From Phascolarctobacterium succinatutens CAG:287 (GTDB lineage Bacteria > Bacillota > Negativicutes > Acidaminococcales > Acidaminococcaceae), in assembly GCF_000434895.1 (NCBI RefSeq), contig NZ_FR892802.1:1-12076 (forward strand): a stretch of DNA of 12,076 bases, written 5' to 3'. The notes beneath the pieces are model-generated. The model was not told the DNA's origin. It saw only the letters and a program-made list of their open reading frames with translations, and made no database searches. Below, piece after piece: positions 7,460-12,076 of the stretch. Every line of letters begins with the position of its first letter. Within the stretch, counting starts at the first letter, position 1. A program made the translations under genes and the position numbers.

Positions 7460-8581
7460 ATGATAAACAAAACAAGACTGATTGATGGATTTATAGAGCT
7501 GGTAAGCGTTCCCTGCCCCAGTAAGGATGAAAAGCAGGAAGCAGAGCTGATTATGGCGAAGCTGCGCGAGCTTGGCCTGGAGCCGGAGATGGATAAGGCG
7601 CACGAAAAGACCGGCGGTACCTGCGGTAATGTGTGGGCCTATGTAAAGGGCACCGTGCCAAATGCTCCGAAGCTGCTGTTTGAAGCGCACATGGATTCCG
7701 TAGCACCGACAACAGGCACTAAGGTTGTCCGTAAGGACGGGGTATTGTACAGTGACGGTACTACGACCTTGGGCGGAGATGACAAGGTAGGTGTTGCTAC
7801 CATGCTGGAGGCGGTGCGCGCACTGAAGGAGGATGGCGTAGCTCACGGCGACGTGCAGCTGTGCTTTACCGTCAGCGAGGAAATCGGCTGCCTGGGCGTA
7901 GTAAACATGGACCAAAGCTGGATTAAGGCCGATTACGGCTATTGCATGGATATCGGCGGTGCACCGGGCGAAATTACCTACGCTGCACCGAAGCTGTACG
8001 ATATTTATGTAACCGTTAAGGGCAAGGCTGCCCATGCTGGCATTGCTCCGGAAGAAGGCGTCAATGCGATTATGCTGGCAGCAGATGCTCTGTCTAAGCT
8101 GCCTGCTTACGGTCGTCTGGACAGCGAAACTACCTTTAACATCGGCATGTTCAACGCAGGCGTTGGCACCAACATCGTCTGCCCGGAGGCTAAATTCGTC
8201 ATTGATATGCGCTCTCTGAACGTACCGCGTCTGGAAGCACTGAAGGATTCTACTATCGCTCTGATTAAAGAGGCTGTTGAAGCCGGCGGCGGTCAGGTTG
8301 AATTTGATGTAGTGGAAGGCTGTCCTGCTGTGGAGCTGAACAAGGACCACGAATGCATTAAGCTAGCAGCACGCGCTGCGGAAACACTGGGCTTCCCGGT
8401 AGAGCTGAAAACAACCGGCGGCTGCAGCGACGGCAACTATCTTTGCGGCTACGGCCTGCCCTGCGGCCTGTTGGCAACCGGCATGAGCAATGTGCATACT
8501 ACAGCGGAATATCTTAAGGAAGAGGACCTGTACAACACTGCGCGCTGGACCTACGAAATTATTAAAGAGGCAGCGAAGTAA
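7460..8581 (+). CDS. PepT-like M20 family metallopeptidase (dizinc aminopeptidase type)
   Basis: A 373-residue protein of the M20 family, closest in pattern to the peptidase T-like group (such as Bacillus YqjE). Such enzymes are cytoplasmic and use two metal ions to remove N-terminal residues from short peptides; the substrate here is not known. The expected metal and catalytic residues are all present: HMDSV (H77, D79), GGDDKVG (D107/D108), SEEIG (E140, E141), MDIGG (D164) and NVHTTAEY (H346). KAAHAG (H192) fits the lid/dimerisation domain inserted between the two halves of the catalytic domain, and GGCSDGNYL near 320 is the usual C-terminal loop. The length is normal for the family and nothing is broken. 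The gene stands alone between the addBA and riboflavin operons, with its own likely promoter. Confidence 0.92.
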   Translation: MINKTRLIDGFIELVSVPCPSKDEKQEAELIMAKLRELGLEPEMDKAHEKTGGTCGNVWAYVKGTVPNAPKLLFEAHMDSVAPTTGTKVVRKDGVLYSDGTTTLGGDDKVGVATMLEAVRALKEDGVAHGDVQLCFTVSEEIGCLGVVNMDQSWIKADYGYCMDIGGAPGEITYAAPKLYDIYVTVKGKAAHAGIAPEEGVNAIMLAADALSKLPAYGRLDSETTFNIGMFNAGVGTNIVCPEAKFVIDMRSLNVPRLEALKDSTIALIKEAVEAGGGQVEFDVVEGCPAVELNKDHECIKLAARAAETLGFPVELKTTGGCSDGNYLCGYGLPCGLLATGMSNVHTTAEYLKEEDLYNTARWTYEIIKEAAK

Positions 8582-8606
8582 ATCATACTGTTCACGTATA
8601 GTTTTC

Positions 8607-8635
8607 TTGACTGGAAGAAAATTTGACGCTATAAT
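8607..8635 (+). promoter_or_regulatory. Promoter of the riboflavin operon
   Basis: TTGACT (8607-8612) and a perfect TATAAT (8630-8635) are separated by exactly 17 bases, the best sigma-A-type promoter in the window. The expected start site near 8642 lies about 13 nt before the riboswitch aptamer, which fits a promoter dedicated to the FMN-controlled transcript. Confidence 0.8.
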
Positions 8636-8654
8636 AAAAATAACTTCATAATGT

Positions 8655-8802
8655 AACCTTTGGGGCAGGGTGCAATTCCCGATCGGCGGGGAAAACTTTG
8701 GGGCAGGGTGCAATTCCCGATCGGCGGTAAAGTCCGCTAGCGCAGCAGCGCATGAACCGGTGCGATTCCGGTACCGACAGTATAGTCTGGATGAGAAAAG
8801 GT
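8655..8802 (+). ncRNA. FMN riboswitch (RFN element) with a duplicated 5' segment
   Basis: The conserved RFN blocks are present in order: GGGGCAGGGTGCAATTCCC, then CGGCGGTAAAGTCCGC (8722-8737), GAACCGGTGCGATTCCGGT (8754-8772), ACCGACAGTATAGTC (8773-8787) and the closing GGATGAGAAAAGG (8789-8801). FMN binding by this aptamer represses riboflavin genes. The first block occurs twice (8662-8680 and 8700-8718) through a 38-nt tandem duplication, so the RNA is longer than usual. The second copy runs straight into an intact P3 strand, while the first runs into GGGGAAAA instead. The outer closing stem pairs best with the first copy (ACCTTT at 8656-8661 with AAAGGT at 8797-8802). An intrinsic terminator follows 19 nt later. 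Confidence 0.95.
8658..8727 (+). repeat. Tandem duplication inside the FMN aptamer (2 x 32 identical bases)
   Basis: Bases 8658-8689 and 8696-8727 are identical over 32 positions and are separated by a 6-base linker (GGAAAA), a period of 38. Each copy holds the 5' strand of P1, the whole P2 hairpin block and the first bases of P3. The linker does not match the sequence flanking the other copy well, so the duplication is not a plain slippage product. Confidence 0.93.
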
Positions 8803-8820
8803 GGCAAAACTGTATTTTTT

Positions 8821-8862
8821 ACCGCATAAGGGCTCCTTAGGTCTTTATGCGGTTTTTATATT
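8821..8862 (+). terminator. Intrinsic terminator, expression platform of the FMN riboswitch
   Basis: ACCGCATAA (8821-8829) pairs perfectly with TTATGCGGT (8845-8853); G-U and G-C pairs extend the stem inwards, and the run TTTTTATATT follows directly. It lies between the aptamer and ribD and before the ribD ribosome site, the usual layout for FMN-induced transcription termination. The loop contains CCTT (8835-8838), which could pair with AAGG at 8798-8801 of the P1 3' strand and form a short antiterminator; that pairing is inferred. Confidence 0.88.
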
Positions 8863-8865
8863 ACT

Positions 8866-8873
8866 GGAAGGTG
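8866..8873 (+). promoter_or_regulatory. Ribosome binding site of ribD
   Basis: GGAAGGTG lies just after the terminator. It is 5 bases before a TTG at 8879 and 14 bases before the ATG at 8888, so spacing favours the TTG as the start. It also excludes the in-frame GTG at 8801, which lies within the aptamer. Confidence 0.65.
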
Positions 8874-8878
8874 ATATT

Positions 8879-10012
8879 TTGGCAAGAATGACAGATGAAG
8901 CATATATGCAGCGGGCCCTGGAGCTGGCGCTGCAGGCAGAGGGCAACACCAGTCCCAACCCGATGGTTGGGTGTGTGATTGTGGATGCCGAAGGCAATAT
9001 TGTGGGTGAGGGCTATCATCATAAGGCCGGCGAACCGCATGCGGAGGTCAATGCCTTGGCGGAGGCTAAGCAGATGGCTCAGGGTGCAACGGCCTATGTA
9101 ACGCTGGAGCCCTGCGCACATTACGGACGCACCGGTCCCTGCTGTGTAGCCTTGGCACGCGCGGGCATCGGCAAGGTTGTGGTGGCCTGCCTTGATCCTA
9201 ACCCCAAGGTTGCAGGTCAGGGCTTGGAATATCTGCGCCTGCAGGGTATCGAGGTTGTTACCGGCGTATGCGAAAAAGAAGCACAGCGCCTGAATGAACG
9301 CTTCTTTACCTGGATTACGAAGCAGCGTCCGTTTATTACTTTAAAATACGCTATGACACTGGATGGCAAGATTGCCACTGCTACCGGCGACAGCAAATGG
9401 ATTACCGGCGAGGAAGCACGCACCTATGCACATCGTCTGCGCAAGCAGCATGACGCTGTGCTTGTCGGCATCGGCACAGTGCTGGAGGATGACCCGGAGC
9501 TGACCACCCGTCTGGTGCGTGGCAAAAATCCGGTGCGCGTAGTGCTCGACAGCAGCCTGAAGATTTCGCTGATGGCAGCAGTTCTGAATCCGCTGGCGGA
9601 TACGATTATCTTTACCGGTTTGGATTCCGATATCGTTAAGGCGGAAGCGCTGGCTGCTCTGCCTAACGTAGAGGTGGTACGTCTGCCGTTGGCTGACGGC
9701 GTTCTGCCTGTGGCGCAGGTAGTGCAGGCTTTGGCCGAGCGCGGTATTACCAGCCTGTTGGTAGAAGGCGGAAGTGCGATTCACGGTGCCTTCTTCGATG
9801 CAGGCCTTGCTGACAGAGTGTGCGCCTTTGTAGCGCCCAAGCTGATTGGCGGCGCTGCCGCTCTGCCACCGGTGGGAGGTGCAGGCAGCAGCCTGGTGGA
9901 AACAGGCTGGCAGCTTGATGAGGTCGAGGTTGAAAAATTGGGCAGTGATGTACTGATAACAGGTCTGGTACCGGAGCTGGATAAGCAGGAGCTGCCGAAG
10001 GAGGCGGAATAA
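8879..10012 (+). CDS. ribD: Bifunctional pyrimidine deaminase/reductase of riboflavin synthesis
   Basis: RibD carries out the second and third steps of riboflavin synthesis: deamination of the pyrimidine ring, then NADPH-dependent reduction of the ribosyl side chain. With the TTG start the protein has 377 residues. The N-terminal deaminase domain has TSPNPMVGCVIV, the zinc site HAE (H54, E56) and PCAHYGRTGPC (C79, C88), with the same spacing as in E. coli RibD. The reductase domain begins near 153 with ITLKYAMTLDGKIA and continues with WITGEEAR, VGIGTVLEDDP and LLVEGGSAIHG. The frame is open back to 8801, but that part is riboswitch and terminator, so the start is TTG 8879 or ATG 8888. The stop shares one base with the ribE start (TAATG), pointing to coupled translation. 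Expression should fall when FMN is plentiful. Confidence 0.95.
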   Translation: MARMTDEAYMQRALELALQAEGNTSPNPMVGCVIVDAEGNIVGEGYHHKAGEPHAEVNALAEAKQMAQGATAYVTLEPCAHYGRTGPCCVALARAGIGKVVVACLDPNPKVAGQGLEYLRLQGIEVVTGVCEKEAQRLNERFFTWITKQRPFITLKYAMTLDGKIATATGDSKWITGEEARTYAHRLRKQHDAVLVGIGTVLEDDPELTTRLVRGKNPVRVVLDSSLKISLMAAVLNPLADTIIFTGLDSDIVKAEALAALPNVEVVRLPLADGVLPVAQVVQALAERGITSLLVEGGSAIHGAFFDAGLADRVCAFVAPKLIGGAAALPPVGGAGSSLVETGWQLDEVEVEKLGSDVLITGLVPELDKQELPKEAE

Positions 10013-10662
10013 TGTTTACAGGATTAGTAGCCGAGCTTGGCACGGTGCAGAAGCTGGCGCAGCAGGGTGAATCCTATCAACTGACAGTTGCTGCGGTGAA
10101 GGTACTGCAGAATTTGAAAATCGGTGACAGCGTTGCCGTCAACGGCACCTGCCTGACGGTAGTAAGCATGGACGATTCCGCCTTTACCGCCGACGTGATG
10201 CCGGAAACCGTGCGCCTGACCAATATCGGCAGCCTGCATGCCGGTGACAGGGTGAACCTGGAGCGCACGCTGCGCCTGTGCGATGGTCTTGACGGTCACA
10301 TCGTCAGCGGACACGTGGAAGGCCTTGGCGTAATTGCCGACCGCAGACCGGAGGGCATTGCGATGGTGGTGACAATCAATACCACGCCGGAGCTTTTGAA
10401 ATATATCATCAAAAAGGGCAGTATTGCGATTGATGGTATCAGCCTGACGGTAACGCAGGTTACGGAAAGCAGCTTTTCCGTATCGCTGATTCCGCATACC
10501 GCCAAGGAAACAACGCTTGGCTTTAAGGATGTGGGCGACAGCGTAAATCTGGAAACGGATATTATCGGCAAATATGTAGAGCAAATGTTAAAATTTAACC
10601 CCAAGCAGACTCAGGAGCCTGCTTTAAATAAAAATATGCTGCTGGAAAATGGGTTTATCTGA
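10012..10662 (+). CDS. ribE: Riboflavin synthase alpha subunit
   Basis: This 216-residue protein catalyses the last step, dismutation of two 6,7-dimethyl-8-ribityllumazine molecules into riboflavin and the pyrimidine substrate. It starts with the hallmark MFTGLVAELG and has two homologous lumazine-binding barrels. The first (about 1-97) holds GDSVAVNGTCLTV near 38-50. The second (about 98-195) holds GHVEG near 100, KGSIAIDGISLTV and SLIPHTAKETTLG. The tail after YVEQML (about 195-216) would be the C-terminal trimerisation helix plus a short extension. AAGGAGG at 9998-10004 lies 7 bases before the ATG, which overlaps the ribD stop by one base. Length and motifs are normal. The gene is called ribE in Firmicutes and ribC in some other systems. 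Confidence 0.96.
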   Translation: MFTGLVAELGTVQKLAQQGESYQLTVAAVKVLQNLKIGDSVAVNGTCLTVVSMDDSAFTADVMPETVRLTNIGSLHAGDRVNLERTLRLCDGLDGHIVSGHVEGLGVIADRRPEGIAMVVTINTTPELLKYIIKKGSIAIDGISLTVTQVTESSFSVSLIPHTAKETTLGFKDVGDSVNLETDIIGKYVEQMLKFNPKQTQEPALNKNMLLENGFI

Positions 10663-10683
10663 GCAGCAACAAAGAGGTAGAAA

Positions 10684-11913
10684 ATGGAAAATTTTAAGTA
10701 TAATACAATTGATGAAGCTATCGCTGCGATTAAAGCAGGTCAGATGGTACTGGTAACCGATGACGAGGACCGCGAAAACGAAGGCGACCTGATTATGGCA
10801 GCAGAGCTTTGTACTCCCGAGGCTATTAACTTTATGGCTAAGGAAGCACGCGGACTTATCTGCATGCCGGCAGACAGCGAGGTTATGGACAAGCTGCAGT
10901 TCGGTGCTATGGTAACGCACAACACCGACAATCACGAAACAGCCTTCTCTGTTTCTATTGACCATGTTGACACTACCACCGGTATTTCTGCTTACGAGCG
11001 CGCATATACCATGAAAAAATGCGCTGAACCCGGTGCACAGCCGAGCGACTTCCGCCGTCCCGGTCACGTTTTCCCGCTGCGCGCACGCAAGGGCGGTGTA
11101 CTGGTGCGTACCGGTCACACCGAAACCACTGTTGATTTGTGCAAGCTGGCAGGACTGCAGCCTGTAGGCATCTGCTGCGAGATTATGAACGATGACGGCC
11201 ATATGGCGCGCACTCCGGATTTAATCGAGTTCGCTAAAAAGCATAAGCTCGTTTTCATCACCGTTGCCGAGCTTGTTGCTTATCGCAAGGCACACGAAAA
11301 AATGGTGCATCGTGCCGCTGAGGCTGCATTGCCGACTAAATACGGCAATTTCCGTATTATTGCATATGAAAACGATTTGGACAACCTTTGCCATGTTGCT
11401 ATTGTTAAAGGTGATGTTGCCGGTAAAAAGGATGTGCTCGTGCGCGTGCACAGTGAATGCCTGACAGGTGATGCCTTCGGCAGCCTGCGCTGCGACTGTG
11501 GCGACCAGCTGGCCACCGCTCTGAAGATGATTGAAAAGGAAGGCTGCGGCGCTGTTGTTTATATGCGTCAGGAGGGCCGTGGTATTGGTTTGGCTAATAA
11601 AATCCGTGCTTACGCACTGCAGGACCAAGGCCTTGATACCGTTGAGGCTAACGTTCGTCTGGGTTTTGCTCCCGACCTGCGTGATTACGGCATGGGCGCA
11701 CAAATTTTGGCAGATCTCGGACTCACCAGCATCCGCCTGATTACCAATAACCCCGCAAAACGCATCGGCCTCTCCGGTTATGGCATCACCATCACCGACC
11801 GCGTGCCCATCATCATGGAGCCTAACGAATACAACGAGCACTATCTCGACGTTAAAGAAGAGAAAATGGGCCACAAGCTGCACGAAGGCTGTGGCTGCAA
11901 CTGCGGGAAATAA
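10684..11913 (+). CDS. ribBA: Fused DHBP synthase / GTP cyclohydrolase II
   Basis: This 409-residue fusion supplies both precursors of riboflavin: 3,4-dihydroxy-2-butanone 4-phosphate from ribulose 5-phosphate (N-terminal half) and the pyrimidine from GTP (C-terminal half). The synthase half has DDEDRENEGD at 26-35, DHVDTTTGISAYERA, RRPGHVFPL and GHTETTVDLCKLAG, so its active residues look intact. The cyclohydrolase half has the zinc triad C259-x10-C270-x-C272, RQEGRGIGLANKIRAYALQD, DLRDYGMGAQIL and ITNNPAKRIGLSGYGI. The protein ends in a short cysteine-rich tail with C403, C405 and C407 after the usual KMGH. It begins 21 bp after ribE, with a GAGG ribosome site at about 10673-10677, and is the last gene of the operon seen here. 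Confidence 0.97.
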   Translation: MENFKYNTIDEAIAAIKAGQMVLVTDDEDRENEGDLIMAAELCTPEAINFMAKEARGLICMPADSEVMDKLQFGAMVTHNTDNHETAFSVSIDHVDTTTGISAYERAYTMKKCAEPGAQPSDFRRPGHVFPLRARKGGVLVRTGHTETTVDLCKLAGLQPVGICCEIMNDDGHMARTPDLIEFAKKHKLVFITVAELVAYRKAHEKMVHRAAEAALPTKYGNFRIIAYENDLDNLCHVAIVKGDVAGKKDVLVRVHSECLTGDAFGSLRCDCGDQLATALKMIEKEGCGAVVYMRQEGRGIGLANKIRAYALQDQGLDTVEANVRLGFAPDLRDYGMGAQILADLGLTSIRLITNNPAKRIGLSGYGITITDRVPIIMEPNEYNEHYLDVKEEKMGHKLHEGCGCNCGK

Positions 11914-11933
11914 TAAAGTTGTGTGTAGGTGTC

Positions 11934-12004
11934 GCAATTAACATATCCTTACGCTCAGGAAAAATTTGCTAAAATTTTTATTCGCTTCACGATATGTCAA
12001 TTGC
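11934..12004. repeat. Nested inverted repeat after ribBA, possible terminator or small element
   Basis: Bases 11934-11947 and 11991-12004 are reverse complements at 13 of 14 positions. Inside them AAAAATTT (11960-11967) and AAATTTTT (11972-11979) form a perfect 8-bp stem with a 4-base loop, itself ending in a T run. The structure begins 20 bp after the ribBA stop and could end the operon transcript in either direction. The wide outer arms with unpaired sequence between them are unusual for a simple terminator, so a small mobile repeat is an alternative. The rest of 11914-12076 shows no recognisable gene start and no ribH. Confidence 0.5.
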
Positions 12005-12076
12005 TCACTTACAGCTTTCTTGTAATTTTTTAGAACGCTAGACTTGGCGCTGCGCAGACCGGAACGGACGACGGGC

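Noticed and set aside
7436..8350. A 304-codon open frame on the minus strand opposite the peptidase gene
   Set aside because: The + strand carries every metal-binding motif of an M20 peptidase across this stretch, and the minus-strand product shows no recognisable domain.
8623..8635. TTGACG next to TATAAT before the riboflavin operon, as an alternative -35 box
   Set aside because: It is one base from the -10 element. The TTGACT at 8607 has the correct 17-base spacing.
12009..12031. TTACA/TGTAA stem followed by TTTTTT, a possible terminator near the right edge
   Set aside because: A 5-bp AT-rich stem is too weak to call on its own, although the T run is suggestive.

Overview
The window carries two housekeeping gene blocks from what looks like a low-to-mid GC Firmicutes-type bacterium, both read on the + strand, plus the start of a divergent gene at the left edge. 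The taxonomic hints are the use of AddAB rather than RecBCD, an FMN riboswitch with a terminator ahead of ribD-ribE-ribBA, strong purine-rich Shine-Dalgarno sites, and TTGACT/TATAAT-type promoters. The heavy use of CTG and CAG codons and the lack of any spore gene would fit Negativicutes (for example Acidaminococcaceae), but this is a guess from general impression and not a proof.

Left edge (1-614): the first 58 codons of a minus-strand Rpn/PDDEXK-type nuclease gene, followed by about 440 bp without a gene. That gap holds a strong minus-strand intrinsic terminator hairpin placed upstream of the nuclease gene, a second perfect hairpin, and a possible minus-strand promoter. Together they suggest an attenuated leader or a roughly 190-nt small RNA. 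An extended -10 promoter for the next operon lies at 542-550.

Recombination operon (615-7376): addB and addA overlap by 8 bp and encode the two subunits of the AddAB/RexAB double-strand-break resection helicase-nuclease. A 67-residue two-helix membrane protein of unknown function follows 8 bp later. AddA has a complete set of SF1 helicase motifs and an unusual four-cysteine iron-sulfur signature in its nuclease domain. AddB keeps its nuclease residues and cysteines but has lost the Walker A motif.

Middle (7377-8580): a single PepT-like M20 metallopeptidase gene with its own likely promoter.

Riboflavin operon (8607-11913): a strong promoter, an FMN (RFN) riboswitch whose 5' part is tandemly duplicated (32 identical bases, 38-nt period), an intrinsic terminator as expression platform, then ribD, ribE and ribBA. 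These three genes supply every enzymatic step of riboflavin synthesis except lumazine synthase (ribH) and the dephosphorylation. No ribH start is visible in the last 163 bp, which instead hold a nested AT-rich inverted repeat.

The most unusual items are the nested duplication in the riboswitch, the iron-sulfur signature in AddA as well as AddB, and the structured minus-strand leader. I do not see a defence island, CRISPR array, tRNA, insertion sequence or clear new multi-gene system.
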